Part shown: in pieces, positions 11,369 to 21,147 of the stretch | How positions within the stretch are numbered: position 1 is the stretch's first letter | How the letters are laid out: the number at the start of each line of letters is the position of its first letter | NCBI RefSeq assembly: GCF_013072695.1 | Contig: NZ_LXUK01000002.1 | Span: 1 to 64,000, forward strand | Direction: 5' to 3' | DNA length: 64,000 nucleotides | Source of the DNA: Acinetobacter sp. Ac_5812 | Lineage (GTDB): Bacteria; Pseudomonadota; Gammaproteobacteria; Pseudomonadales; Moraxellaceae | Notes under the pieces: model-generated | What the model was told of the DNA's origin: nothing | The model's input: the letters and a program-made list of their open reading frames with translations, nothing else | Database searches by the model: none | Program-made: the position numbers and the translations under genes

Positions 11369-12484
11369 TTACTTGTGATGTTGCGCAACAAGATTCTGGA
11401 AATAAGCAATACCGTGTTCACTGATTCCTGAACGTTGCTTGTCGGTCATGATACGGCCCTGACCACGATAACCCCGTGATTTTAAACCACGTTGTACGCT
11501 TTCAACCAGTTCGAGGTCTTCAGGACGGAAGACATTGCGATACCATTCAATCAGGTCTTTCTGATCTTGGGTCAGCTCTTCATTGGTGAAGAAAATGTCA
11601 TAGTGCTGCAAAGTGGTTTCCGCATCCATCGGGAACTCATAGATCACCGTCATGAAGTTTGCACCCGGCGGTACGTTAAACATGGTGCACGGCCACGTCC
11701 AGAAACCACTAAAGGTCGGATCTTTAACCGATGGATCAAGCTTGAAAGATTTTTCTGAAGAACGTGCATAGCCATATTGCAGCGTCCAGTTTTGATGGGT
11801 GGTGTGCCAGTATTTATCTACTTGCACCGAATCAGCAAAACCCGGATGTGCTGGACCACAGTGATAACATTCTAAATAGTTATCCACGATCACTTTCCAG
11901 TTGGCAGGCGTTTCCGTGACGAAACGTGCCGCCAGTTTCAAGTCTTTGATGACCGCACAAGCTTCATTCAGTTTTTGTGCAAATTCAGGCAACTGATCTT
12001 CAACACAGGTAGCATTTTCATCCATATTGATAAAGACAAAACCGCCATATTCTTCCACTTTTAATGGCACCATGCTGGAGTTTTGCTTGTCGAAAGACTC
12101 AACATGATCACAGTTACGCGCCAATGCCAAGCTACCATCTAACTTAAAGGTCCATGCATGATACGGACAGGTAATCACGTTTTTGGCTTTACCACTACCA
12201 CTTAACAGCTCATGACCACGATGCGGGCAAACATTATAAAAGGCACGTAAAACGCTATCTTTACCGCGGATCACGATAATATTTTCCCCAATCACCTTAC
12301 GGGTAATATAGTCATTGGCTTGGGCAACTTCACTGCCATGTGCCACGCAAATCCAGCTTTTCGCAAAAATTTCTTCTTTCTCACGCTCAAACACCTGAGA
12401 TGAGGTATAGAACACTTTTGGAAATGTCCATGCCACATCTGGGTTTGAACAGAAATCTTCTGGTAATTTTTCAACTGCATTCAT
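11369..12484 (-). CDS. cntA: Carnitine monooxygenase oxygenase subunit CntA (Rieske type)
   Basis: Cleaves L-carnitine with O2 to trimethylamine and malic semialdehyde, with electrons from CntB. The 371-residue length equals the characterised A. baumannii enzyme. The Rieske [2Fe-2S] ligands are in CPHRGH and CPYHAW (about residues 86-109); the mononuclear iron site is in NYLECYHCGPAHPGF, where the glutamate falls at about 205, the bridging acidic residue that in CntA/YeaW replaces the usual aspartate, and the two histidines at about 208 and 213. Also active on related quaternary amines such as gamma-butyrobetaine and betaine in the family. Confidence 0.95.
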   Translation of the reverse strand: MNAVEKLPEDFCSNPDVAWTFPKVFYTSSQVFEREKEEIFAKSWICVAHGSEVAQANDYITRKVIGENIIVIRGKDSVLRAFYNVCPHRGHELLSGSGKAKNVITCPYHAWTFKLDGSLALARNCDHVESFDKQNSSMVPLKVEEYGGFVFINMDENATCVEDQLPEFAQKLNEACAVIKDLKLAARFVTETPANWKVIVDNYLECYHCGPAHPGFADSVQVDKYWHTTHQNWTLQYGYARSSEKSFKLDPSVKDPTFSGFWTWPCTMFNVPPGANFMTVIYEFPMDAETTLQHYDIFFTNEELTQDQKDLIEWYRNVFRPEDLELVESVQRGLKSRGYRGQGRIMTDKQRSGISEHGIAYFQNLVAQHHK

Positions 12485-12548
12485 GGTTTTACTCCATTAA
12501 ACTGTTTTGTCCTAACGACCGTTTTATCAAAATTGGCTGATGTCCAAA

Positions 12549-13502
12549 TCACTTGAACATTTGCTTTAACGAATTCAGCATGTGCTGATATAAATCCTGC
12601 ACTACAGGACAGTCCCGTACTAAACGTAAACTGCCATGCAGTAATCCTTTGCCGAGATAAAACTCGGCGACAATATTGGCCTGCTTCAACTTGTCCACAA
12701 AAATACGTCCGTCGTCACTCAGTGGATCGTATTCAGCGACTGCAACAAAACTACGTGGCATATCACTGAAATCTTCTGCCAACAGTGGTGCTAAACGTGT
12801 GTCCTGCCAATCACTTTCATTCGGTGCATATTGTTTCAGGTAATAATGCATTTCCTCGAGCGTCAATAACGGCGCCTGTGCATGCTGCTGGCAAGACGCT
12901 GTATCAAAACTGCTGCCCAAACATGGATAAATCAAGGCCAGACCACAGGCCTGGACACCTGTATGCTGTAGCTGAACTGCCAGTGCTGCAGCTAAATTTC
13001 CGCCTGCACTATCTCCTGCTAAGGCAATCTGCGTTGGGTTAATGTTCCACTCTGCCCCATACTCACGTAGCCAGTGATAGACCGTTTCACAGTCTTCATA
13101 AGCGGCTGGAAAATGATGTTCTGGCACCAAACGATAATCCACACTCAGTACTGCAACATTCAGATCACGACATAAATAGCGGGTGATAAATTCATGTGAA
13201 TCCAGATTTCCCAGCATCCAGCCACCACCATGGATAAACAACACGCAAGGCCAACCTTGCGCAGGTGCTTGGCCCAAGGGTGAATACAACCGAAGATTGA
13301 CGGGATGAGTCGCATGCGTAACGGTTTTATCTTCAATCTTCACCGTTCCATCACGTGGTAAGGTGTAATGCAGACACATGGCATCATAAGCTGCACGAAT
13401 TGAATCAATATCGTTATCCGCTGCTGAATAAATGCTGCTCCAGTACACCAGACTTTGCATTTCTTCGCTTAACGCATCGCGCGTGTTCGGTTGTGCTGTC
13501 AT
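12549..13502 (-). CDS. HSL-type alpha/beta hydrolase (esterase) in the carnitine operon
   Basis: A 317-residue carboxylesterase of the hormone-sensitive-lipase group: oxyanion-hole motif HGGGWMLG (about residue 91), nucleophile motif GDSAGG (about 163), acidic residue in VAEYDPLSDD (about 257) and catalytic histidine in GLLHGSL (about 288). Its start overlaps the stop of the BCCT carrier gene by 4 nt, so it is translationally coupled to carnitine uptake. A role in splitting O-acylcarnitines to free carnitine is a natural inference; nothing in the sequence fixes the substrate. Confidence 0.85.
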   Translation of the reverse strand: MTAQPNTRDALSEEMQSLVYWSSIYSAADNDIDSIRAAYDAMCLHYTLPRDGTVKIEDKTVTHATHPVNLRLYSPLGQAPAQGWPCVLFIHGGGWMLGNLDSHEFITRYLCRDLNVAVLSVDYRLVPEHHFPAAYEDCETVYHWLREYGAEWNINPTQIALAGDSAGGNLAAALAVQLQHTGVQACGLALIYPCLGSSFDTASCQQHAQAPLLTLEEMHYYLKQYAPNESDWQDTRLAPLLAEDFSDMPRSFVAVAEYDPLSDDGRIFVDKLKQANIVAEFYLGKGLLHGSLRLVRDCPVVQDLYQHMLNSLKQMFK

Positions 13503-15148
13503 GACAATTCCTTTTGACTGCTTTTATGTGCCAGTGCGGTTACCGCAATATCAATCTGCATCTGTTGATTTGGGTCAGTATGCTCAAGCACTTCCAAGTC
13601 ATTAAAGCTACTCTGTTCAATCAAATGCGATGGCACCTTGGAATAATCTTCAATCAACCATTTCACCAAGCCATAGGTCTGTACCAGAATAATCACAATA
13701 AACGGTAAGGCAGTCACAATGGTGGCAGTTTTCATGGTGTCTAAAGGTGCTTTAGAGAAAATCATCGCAATCGGCACTAGGGTTAACATCAAACACCAAA
13801 ACAAACGCGCATTCGGAGATGGATCTTGCCCTTCACTTAGGCCACGGGTACAGGTTGCAGAAACCGCATAGCCCACCGCATCCATATGTGCTGCAAGGAA
13901 AATCACCATAATGCCAAGGAACAACCACATCATCAGCTTGCCTGCTGGCAATAAGCCCAACAGTTGACCAATCGCCACTTCACCGCCCTGTTGGCTCAAG
14001 ATTTGCGGCACATTGACCATGCCGTGAATAAAGCTGTGAACGCTGTAATTTTCAAATACCCCAAAGATGAACCATAAACCAACGCTACCGCCGATGACCA
14101 TGGCAAGAATCACTTCTTTAATGGTGCGTCCTTTGGAGACACGGGTCACAAACAACGCCACACCGGGTGCATAAGAAATCCACCATAACCAATAGAATAC
14201 GGTCCATTCACGGGTGAACTTTCCATCGCCCATCGGGTCGGTAAACAAGCTCATATCGACAAAGTTGGTCGCCATCAGACCAAAACTCATCAATGAATTA
14301 TTCATAATGAATTGGGTTGGCCCAAAGCACAGCACATAGATCGCAAACAGCACCACACCCAAACACACCATATGACTCAAACGCTGCATGCCTTTATCCA
14401 TACCAACATAGGAGCTGAGTGCGAATAACACTGACACCGCTAAAATGATGATGACTTTGGTCATGAAGGTATTCGGAATACCTGTCAGCTGCGACAGAAT
14501 GTTGGTAAAGGTCACCGCAGTCAGTACCAGTGAAATGGTCAAGGCACCAAACATACACAGCAAGAACATTAGATCGACCACACGTCCAACTGGACCCGTT
14601 GCTTTAAAACCCGTTACTGCTTCGACCATTGATGCTAAGCTCAGGCCTTTATTCTTTCTGACATGGTAGCTATAGCACAGTGAAATCGATGCCAAGGCAT
14701 AAATCGACCACGCACTTAGACCAGAGTGAAAGAAGGAATAAGCCACACTATATTTCAGGGCTTCTGCCGATTCTGGGGCTAAATTCAAACCCGGAGTTTG
14801 ATAATAATAGGCCCAGTCTAAAAAGCCCCAGTACAAGGTGGATGATCCAATCCCCGACAAAATAAACATGAAAATCCATGACATGGTGCTGTATTGGGGC
14901 TTACCTTCGCCGAGCTTGATTTTGCCGTATTTACTAAAGGCCAAACCGAAGGTAAAAATAATTGATAAAAAAGCAAATAGTAGGACTGGCGTGGTAAACA
15001 CCGACGTGGTCCACTGCATCCATTTTGCAGCCAGTTGTATTGATTCAGATGAGTAGATTGCCAGCCCAGCCACCGATGTAAATACAACGGCAAGACTGGT
15101 GATCGCAAGCGTCTTATCTGTATAAGGCTTTGTAATTTGATTATCCAT
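13499..15148 (-). CDS. BCCT-family carnitine/betaine transporter
   Basis: Inner-membrane secondary carrier for a quaternary ammonium compound, almost certainly carnitine or acylcarnitine here. The 549-residue protein has twelve hydrophobic segments and the family signature around WWISYAPGVALF followed by the cytoplasmic RVSKGRTIKE loop. It lacks the long osmosensory tails of BetP, which argues for a nutrient carrier. It lies between the D-malate dehydrogenase and the esterase, as in the A. baumannii carnitine locus. Whether it is Na+-coupled or an exchanger I cannot tell. Confidence 0.88.
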   Translation of the reverse strand: MDNQITKPYTDKTLAITSLAVVFTSVAGLAIYSSESIQLAAKWMQWTTSVFTTPVLLFAFLSIIFTFGLAFSKYGKIKLGEGKPQYSTMSWIFMFILSGIGSSTLYWGFLDWAYYYQTPGLNLAPESAEALKYSVAYSFFHSGLSAWSIYALASISLCYSYHVRKNKGLSLASMVEAVTGFKATGPVGRVVDLMFLLCMFGALTISLVLTAVTFTNILSQLTGIPNTFMTKVIIILAVSVLFALSSYVGMDKGMQRLSHMVCLGVVLFAIYVLCFGPTQFIMNNSLMSFGLMATNFVDMSLFTDPMGDGKFTREWTVFYWLWWISYAPGVALFVTRVSKGRTIKEVILAMVIGGSVGLWFIFGVFENYSVHSFIHGMVNVPQILSQQGGEVAIGQLLGLLPAGKLMMWLFLGIMVIFLAAHMDAVGYAVSATCTRGLSEGQDPSPNARLFWCLMLTLVPIAMIFSKAPLDTMKTATIVTALPFIVIILVQTYGLVKWLIEDYSKVPSHLIEQSSFNDLEVLEHTDPNQQMQIDIAVTALAHKSSQKELS

Positions 15149-15193
15149 ATCTATTCAATCCATCTCGGATAGTGACTATTCCCTCAGGGGTAC

Positions 15194-16306
15194 TTACTCC
15201 ATCGCGAATAAATCCATTTTTTGCTGAGTCACACAGGATGCAATCGCATCACCCACTTCATAGGTCTTGGCAATACCACCGACATCAGGTGTTTTCGGGC
15301 CATGCACCAACACATGCTCAATCGCCTGCATGATTTCCTGCCCTGCCTGAATCACCTGCTCATCTCCATCTGCCAGAAAATCCAGCATCATGGCACCCGA
15401 CCAGATCGCCGCAATCGGATTGGCAATCTGTTGTCCGTAAATATCGGGTGCTGAACCATGTACAGGTTCAAATAGCGAAGGAAACTTACGTTCAGGGTTG
15501 AGGTTGGCCGAAGCCGCCAAACCAATGGTACCCGTGCATGCAGGGCCTAAATCCGACAAGATGTCACCAAATAAATTCGATGCCACCACCACATCAAAAC
15601 GCTCAGGCTGTAGAACAAAACGTGCCGCTAAAATATCAACATGTTGCTTATCTACCTTGATCTGCGGATAATTTTTTGCCATTGCATCGATACGTTCATC
15701 CCAATACGGCATGCTGACTGCAATACCATTGGATTTGGTTGCAGCCGTGATTTTTTTAGCCTCACGCTGATCTGCAAATTCAAACGCATATTTTAAAATA
15801 CGATCGACACCATGACGGGTAAACACCGCTTCCTGCAACACAAACTCACGATCGGTGCCTTCAAAAGCTTTACCACCAATCGCTGAATATTCACCTTCAC
15901 TGTTTTCACGTACCACATAAAAATCGATATCGCCGGGTTGTTTGCCAGCCAATGGACATTTCACCCCAGGCATTAACCGAACAGGGCGTAAATTCACATA
16001 CTGATCAAAACGACGACGGAACTGCAGCAATGATCCCCATAGTGAAATGTGATCAGGCACCTTTTCAGGCCAACCCACTGCACCAAAGAAGATTGCATCA
16101 TATTCCTGTAGGACCTCAAACCAGTTATCCGGCATCATTTTGCCGTGTTCAAGGTAGTAATCACAGCTGGCCCAATCGAAGCTATCCATTTGAACTTGAA
16201 TGCCATATTTGTCTGCCGCTGCCTTTACAACCTTGATGCCTTCTGGTAGAACTTCTAAACCAATCCCATCACCCGCAATCGTGGCAACTTTATACTTTTT
16301 TGCCAT
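15194..16306 (-). CDS. D-malate/tartrate dehydrogenase (decarboxylating), isocitrate dehydrogenase family
   Basis: Converts D-malate to pyruvate and CO2 with NAD+, the last step that brings the carnitine skeleton into central metabolism. The 370-residue protein has the beta-decarboxylating dehydrogenase fold: N-terminal GDGIGLEV, arginines in LRPVRL and VVRENSEGEY (about 102 and 132), metal-binding aspartates in SNLFGDILSDLGP (about 248) and FEPVHGSAPDIYG (about 278). Family members include YeaU/DmlA and TtuC. First gene of the minus-strand carnitine operon, divergent from the LysR regulator. Confidence 0.88.
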   Translation of the reverse strand: MAKKYKVATIAGDGIGLEVLPEGIKVVKAAADKYGIQVQMDSFDWASCDYYLEHGKMMPDNWFEVLQEYDAIFFGAVGWPEKVPDHISLWGSLLQFRRRFDQYVNLRPVRLMPGVKCPLAGKQPGDIDFYVVRENSEGEYSAIGGKAFEGTDREFVLQEAVFTRHGVDRILKYAFEFADQREAKKITAATKSNGIAVSMPYWDERIDAMAKNYPQIKVDKQHVDILAARFVLQPERFDVVVASNLFGDILSDLGPACTGTIGLAASANLNPERKFPSLFEPVHGSAPDIYGQQIANPIAAIWSGAMMLDFLADGDEQVIQAGQEIMQAIEHVLVHGPKTPDVGGIAKTYEVGDAIASCVTQQKMDLFAME

Positions 16307-16349
16307 AACGCTCCCTTACACCTTTGGTTAATATCCTTAGCTGTAAACA

Positions 16350-16363
16350 TGCTGTTTTCAGCA
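16350..16363. promoter_or_regulatory. Palindrome in the LysR-operon divergent promoter
   Basis: tgctg-tttt-cagca, a perfect 5+4+5 palindrome in the 100-nt region between the carnitine operon and its LysR regulator. It is the only clear dyad there and is a candidate regulator binding site, though it does not show the T-N11-A form. Confidence 0.35.
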
Positions 16364-16406
16364 ACAATGATCAATAAGAAAACTATCACCCCAATGGACA
16401 CGGATC

Positions 16407-17387
16407 GTGAATAATCTACCTAACCTATCGGATTTAAAGGTTTTTTGCACAGTCGCAAAACGCAAGAGTTTTGTCGATTCAGCTGAGGAGCTGGGTGCTT
16501 CACCTGCATTTATCAGTAAACGCATCAACATTTTAGAAACCAACCTAAACTGCAAACTGTTCCATCGCAGCACCCGCCATGTCAGTTTGACCGAAGATGG
16601 CAAACTGATTTTGGATCGAGTCTCGAATATTCTGGATGAGTTTGATGAAATCAGCGAGCTGGTGAATAACCCCTTAAGCACGCCCACAGGTCATCTCGAC
16701 ATTGTCAGCAGCTTTGGTTTTGGCCGTAAACATGTTGCGCCCATCTTGTCTAAATTGATGACCATGTACCCCAAACTGGAAATTCAATTCGATACCATCG
16801 ATAACACCAAAGACCTGATTCAACACAGCATTGATCTGGATATTCGGATTGGTAATGACATTGCCCCGAATATGATTGCCAAAAAACTGATGTCTAATTT
16901 TCGGATATTTTGCGCAGCGCCCAGTTATTTGCTCAAACATGGCATGCCTGAAAGTCTGGAAGATTTACGTAACCACGATTGCCTGACCATCAGTGAGCGT
17001 GACCAATCCTCAGTATTATGGAAATTACGTCATCCTTCGGAAGATCGGTCGGTACATGTCACGCCACGCTTTATCTCCAATAATGGCGAGATTATTCATC
17101 AACTGGCCATTGAAGGACATGGCATTATATTACGTTCAATCTGGGATGTTGCCGATGAACTAATTAGCGGTGAATTGCAGCATATCTTGCCTGAATACTG
17201 GCAAGATGCCGATGTTTGGGCAGTGTATCCTTCGCGCTTAAAAAGCTCGTCTAAACTACAAACCTGTATCTTGTTTATTCAGAATGAATTGATCAACCGC
17301 TTACAACATGTTCAGAATTTGACTCGAGGTCAGTTGATCCAGCCGATTGAGCCAATCAATCCGAATACGGAAAAAGTCTTTTTATAA
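16407..17387 (+). CDS. LysR-family regulator of the carnitine operon (CarR-like)
   Basis: A 326-residue LysR protein: winged helix-turn-helix at residues 5-65 with ELGASPAFISKRINILE as the recognition part, then a periplasmic-binding-like co-inducer domain (about 90-300). The start is GTG; no in-frame ATG lies close upstream. Divergence from the D-malate dehydrogenase gene with a 100-nt shared promoter is the standard LysR layout and matches the carnitine locus of A. baumannii. It probably activates the operon in response to carnitine or a breakdown product. Confidence 0.88.
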   Translation: MNNLPNLSDLKVFCTVAKRKSFVDSAEELGASPAFISKRINILETNLNCKLFHRSTRHVSLTEDGKLILDRVSNILDEFDEISELVNNPLSTPTGHLDIVSSFGFGRKHVAPILSKLMTMYPKLEIQFDTIDNTKDLIQHSIDLDIRIGNDIAPNMIAKKLMSNFRIFCAAPSYLLKHGMPESLEDLRNHDCLTISERDQSSVLWKLRHPSEDRSVHVTPRFISNNGEIIHQLAIEGHGIILRSIWDVADELISGELQHILPEYWQDADVWAVYPSRLKSSSKLQTCILFIQNELINRLQHVQNLTRGQLIQPIEPINPNTEKVFL

Positions 17388-17462
17388 TCGCGATAAGCTA
17401 CCTGCTTTCTTTTTTCACCAACATCATGCACATTAGCGAGATCATGAATCAGCAGGCAGCCT

Positions 17463-18296
17463 ATGAGCACGGCAATATTTGTCCTTATTTTAATCGCAGC
17501 GGTATGCCATGCCACATGGAATGCCATTGTAAAAGCAGGCACAAATAAGTTTTTAACCACGGTATTGGTCACTGCATCAGCAGCAGTTTTAGCAGCGCTA
17601 CTGCTGCCCTTTTTCCCCATGCCGCATCGCGAGAGCTGGCCTTATATTCTGGCTTCAACGGCAATACAAATTCTGTATTTTGGCATGGTGGCTAAAATCT
17701 ATCGCGTTGCCGACATGGGCCTGACCTATCCCTTGATGCGTGGTACAGCGCCGCTGATTGTGGCCGTTTTAGGCACCTTATTACTGCATGAACAACTACA
17801 TTTCAATGCATGGCTTGGCATCATCACTATTTCCATCGGCATTTTATCGATGATTCTGGCTGCGCCCCAAACGGGACGTAAAGGTATTGGTCTGGCTTTG
17901 CTGAATGCCGTCTTGATTGCAGGATATACCTTGCTGGATGGTCATGGCGTTCGCCTTGCAGGATCAGCCATTGCCTATATCCTATGGAGTTTCGTACTTT
18001 CAGGACTGATCTTTTTTATCTTTGCCCTAAAAATGCGATATCGTCAGATGGGTGAGTATTTTCGACATAATTGGCATTTAGGCTTAATTGGTGGCATCGG
18101 TTCATTTTTCTCTTATGGTTTGGCGCTATGGGCAATGACGCTTGCACCTGTTGCGATTGTTGCCGCACTAAGAGAAACCTCGATTTTATTTGCCACACTG
18201 ATCTCAATCTTTATTCTAAAAGAACGCATCAATGCGGTACGGATTATCTCCTCATGTCTCATTTTAGTTGGTGCTTTAATCTTAAGAACCGCCTAA
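17463..18296 (+). CDS. EamA/DMT-family transporter
   Basis: A 277-residue inner-membrane protein with ten hydrophobic segments arranged as two EamA repeats (about 1-135 and 145-277), typical of drug/metabolite exporters. It follows the LysR gene by 75 nt on the same strand and may be co-transcribed with it. The substrate is not evident. It converges on the porin gene, with a terminator between them. Confidence 0.8.
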   Translation: MSTAIFVLILIAAVCHATWNAIVKAGTNKFLTTVLVTASAAVLAALLLPFFPMPHRESWPYILASTAIQILYFGMVAKIYRVADMGLTYPLMRGTAPLIVAVLGTLLLHEQLHFNAWLGIITISIGILSMILAAPQTGRKGIGLALLNAVLIAGYTLLDGHGVRLAGSAIAYILWSFVLSGLIFFIFALKMRYRQMGEYFRHNWHLGLIGGIGSFFSYGLALWAMTLAPVAIVAALRETSILFATLISIFILKERINAVRIISSCLILVGALILRTA

Positions 18297-18300
18297 ACGA

Positions 18301-18331
18301 AAAAAGCCAGTCTATCGCAAACAGACTGGCT
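18301..18331. terminator. Intrinsic terminator between EamA gene and porin gene
   Basis: Stem gccagtct/agactggc (18306-18313 and 18323-18330) with a 9-nt loop. An A-run on its left side gives a strong U-tract for the minus-strand porin transcript; the plus-strand side has only a weak T stretch. Confidence 0.8.
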
Positions 18332-18348
18332 CATTTTCAACGCTGAGT

Positions 18349-19533
18349 TTAGAAGTAATAACCCAACGATAAATAGAACAATTTATTCCATTGATTGCTG
18401 TCACCTTGAGCAAGGCCATCCGCACCACTGCCCGTCATTGGGTCATTGCGACTCCAGATATATTCACCCTGTATGCCGATTTTTTTATAGTTAAAATATA
18501 GGCCTGCGATTAAGCGATCCGAATCTTGATAGCCTGATTCATCTTTATAAAAGCGGCTATAAGACACATAAGGTTTAATATTTTCTAACTGATGGAAAGG
18601 CTTGGCAAAGGTGTAGTTAATCTCATTGGCCATATATTTGCCTTTGTTGGCCACTTGATAGGGATAATCAAATGCACCAATGGTCGAGCTTTTCGGCAAA
18701 AGATCATCTGCATTTTTAATATTCTGCTCACCTGCCAAAAATAGCCATTGCCATGCCTGATAGTTGGTGGTGCTAAAGACGCTCCAAGTACTGCGATGCC
18801 CATCTTGATGAGTACGGTTATTTTCCAGTTCTGAATACCAGTAAGAGCCACCAATTTCCGTCGAGAAATTCTGCGATTGATCGAGCTCAAATTTTCGGGA
18901 TAAACGCGTCACCCACATATTCTTTTCATCAATATCGGTGCCTTGGGTCAAATCATCTGCCCGCACAAAGTTACCGCTATAGCGACTGGAATCATTGGAG
19001 GTACCTTTGTAATTGCCACCATCGGTAGGATAAAAACCAAGAATGAAATTATACAGATTGTCCTTATACTGGTACTTCACCCCAAGGTTTTGGATATCTT
19101 CCAGTCCAACGGTATTCAGCAAAGTTTCATAATAACTATTGCCCCACAGTCGTCCAAAGCCAAAATCAACCGATTGAAAACCGACTGTCAGTCGTTGCTG
19201 ATCCGAGAATTTATAGCCTGCCCAAGCATCTTTTAAAAACAGTGCATCACATAAGCGATCATACTGGTAGCAACGCACATCCATTGAAGCAATCCAATTC
19301 GGATTTTCATAACTGAGTACCGCTTTGATATCTGCCAGTCGCCAATCATCGTTTTTGGAACCTTCATTGGCTTCGACAATATAGTCTTTATGGATATAGC
19401 GAGTACGGATTGCGCCTGTCAGTTTCAGTTCACCCGCTTGTGTTTTTGGGTCACCGATACTGAAATCGGCGGCCAAGACTGGCATATTTGCCAAGATACC
19501 CATTGAACCCAAGAGAAATAGTGCTTTTTTCAT
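18349..19533 (-). CDS. Outer-membrane porin, beta-barrel
   Basis: A 394-residue outer-membrane channel. Residues 1-21 are a signal peptide ending VLA-ADF; the mature part is made of alternating amphipathic strands rich in Tyr, Trp and Gly and ends YYF, the C-terminal aromatic that BAM recognises. A Cys pair in the sequence CYQYDRLC near residue 88-95 could form a loop disulfide. The closest general match is the substrate-specific porins of pseudomonads and Acinetobacter; I cannot name the substrate. Its place beside the carnitine locus suggests, but does not show, a role in carnitine uptake. Confidence 0.78.
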   Translation of the reverse strand: MKKALFLLGSMGILANMPVLAADFSIGDPKTQAGELKLTGAIRTRYIHKDYIVEANEGSKNDDWRLADIKAVLSYENPNWIASMDVRCYQYDRLCDALFLKDAWAGYKFSDQQRLTVGFQSVDFGFGRLWGNSYYETLLNTVGLEDIQNLGVKYQYKDNLYNFILGFYPTDGGNYKGTSNDSSRYSGNFVRADDLTQGTDIDEKNMWVTRLSRKFELDQSQNFSTEIGGSYWYSELENNRTHQDGHRSTWSVFSTTNYQAWQWLFLAGEQNIKNADDLLPKSSTIGAFDYPYQVANKGKYMANEINYTFAKPFHQLENIKPYVSYSRFYKDESGYQDSDRLIAGLYFNYKKIGIQGEYIWSRNDPMTGSGADGLAQGDSNQWNKLFYLSLGYYF

Positions 19534-19699
19534 TGTTGTACGTCCTTGTTTAACCTCATAAGAAAATGAAGAAATTCATGCAGACAAACAACGCTTAAAC
19601 TATAAAGTTGGTCTTTACGGAGTGTGTTTAATAAAACAGGATTAAGCTCAGACAAGTATGGAATATCCTTTTAGATAGATAAAATTATCAATAATTGAA

Positions 19700-20083
19700 T
19701 TACAGCCAAAAGAGCATAACTGAGCTTATAACTATCATAGAACCAAAAAAAACAGATAACTTAATATAAAACCATAACTTTTTATGCTGCTCTACCACGC
19801 TCATAGCCGAGTTGAAATCCAAGCTATAGAATAGTTTTCTTTTTTCAAAAAATTTTTTTAAGCTTTTCTCGGAAAATAATAAAATTGTACTGACAAAAGT
19901 GACACCTAAAATCACTGCTTCAATATTAGTCACATCCATTGATTTATTTTTATACAAGTTACCGTAAAATATACTCTTTAAAGCTTCATTGCGATTCAAA
20001 TACCTTGCAGCTAATTGGTGAAAAGTAGCCCACAACACAACCGACAATAATAAATAAATTACTAACAAGTCTTTAATTAACAT
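19700..20083 (-). CDS. Hypothetical three-segment membrane protein
   Basis: I do not recognise this 127-residue protein. It has hydrophobic segments at about 5-25, 55-72 and 105-126, with a charged cytoplasmic or periplasmic stretch (EKSLKKFFEKRKLF) between the second and third. It is A/T-rich like the Sel1 genes next to it and unlike the carnitine genes before it, so it marks the left border of the accessory island. A short membrane protein beside a T6SS cassette could be an immunity protein; that is a guess. Confidence 0.6.
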   Translation of the reverse strand: MLIKDLLVIYLLLSVVLWATFHQLAARYLNRNEALKSIFYGNLYKNKSMDVTNIEAVILGVTFVSTILLFSEKSLKKFFEKRKLFYSLDFNSAMSVVEQHKKLWFYIKLSVFFGSMIVISSVMLFWL

Positions 20084-20251
20084 AAAAAATACTCATAAAA
20101 TGTAGTCCCATTATGTTAAAAATAAAAGACCATAAAGTTTAAAATAATGTTAATTGTAAAATTAATTAAATCACACCCATTAATTATTGTTAAAATAAGG
20201 AACTAACATTAAAATAAGCTCATTTAAATTTCAATAATAGCTTAGATTTAA

Positions 20252-21118
20252 ATGAAAAATTTTTTAGTTCTCACATCACTTATCTTCTTGATTTCATGTG
20301 GCAATTCTCAACAAAATTCCACCTCAAATACAAACAATTCAGATGCAGAAAACGTGTATATCTATGATCAAAAAACAAATAAAAAACTAAAACAAGCAGA
20401 AGATTTCATCAACAATGATCAATATGATAAAGCATTTCCGATCTTATTAGAGCTTGCTAAACAAGGGAATCCAGTTGCTCAGAATGATGTTGGTGCAAGT
20501 TACCAATATGGATTTAATGGCGAAACCGATAAAGAAAAAGCTATTCATTGGTATACATTAGCAGCTAAACAAAACCATGCCCCTTCAATACATAACTTAG
20601 GCTTAATAGCGTTTAATAAAGCAAAAAATGAAGATGACTATCAAAAAGCATTAACCCTTTTTGAAAAAGCAGCTAAGCTTGGTTCTTATGAAGCTGTTAA
20701 TTATATTGGTATATATTATGAAAATGGGATTATCTTTCCACAAGATTCAACAAAAGCTTTAGAAAAGTTTCTATTTTCTGCAGATCATGGTAGTGCTGCT
20801 GGTCAGTTTAATGTAGGACAAGCATACTATTATGGTAGGGGAGTTAAGCAAGATTACAAACAAGCATTTGAATGGTACACAAAGTCATCTAAGCAAAATT
20901 ATGCAACAGCAGCTATTCAACTAGCAAGTTTATATGATGAGGGTAAAGGTACTGATAAGAATATAAACAAAGCTATTGAATTGATAAAACCATATGCAGA
21001 ACAGGGTTATGATCTTGCGCAATACAATATTTCTCTTTACTATAAAGATAAAAATGAACTAGGAAAATCTATATATTGGCTAGACCAATACAAGAAAAAC
21101 CCAACTAAGAGCGATTAG
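20252..21118 (+). CDS. Sel1-repeat lipoprotein (plus-strand paralog in T6SS island)
   Basis: A 288-residue protein with a lipoprotein signal (MKNFLVLTSLIFLISCGN; lipidated Cys17) and about five Sel1-like repeats between residues 50 and 275 (for example FNVGQAYYYGRGVKQDYKQAFEWY). The order and wording of its repeats match the proteins at 22301 and 23897, so the three are paralogs. Sel1-repeat periplasmic proteins serve as immunity proteins to T6SS effectors in other bacteria (the Tli5b group of Pseudomonas aeruginosa). It alone is on the plus strand, which implies its own promoter. No clear ribosome site is seen before the ATG. Confidence 0.78.
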   Translation: MKNFLVLTSLIFLISCGNSQQNSTSNTNNSDAENVYIYDQKTNKKLKQAEDFINNDQYDKAFPILLELAKQGNPVAQNDVGASYQYGFNGETDKEKAIHWYTLAAKQNHAPSIHNLGLIAFNKAKNEDDYQKALTLFEKAAKLGSYEAVNYIGIYYENGIIFPQDSTKALEKFLFSADHGSAAGQFNVGQAYYYGRGVKQDYKQAFEWYTKSSKQNYATAAIQLASLYDEGKGTDKNINKAIELIKPYAEQGYDLAQYNISLYYKDKNELGKSIYWLDQYKKNPTKSD

Positions 21119-21147
21119 ATAAATTTAATATTCTATGAGCTATAAAA

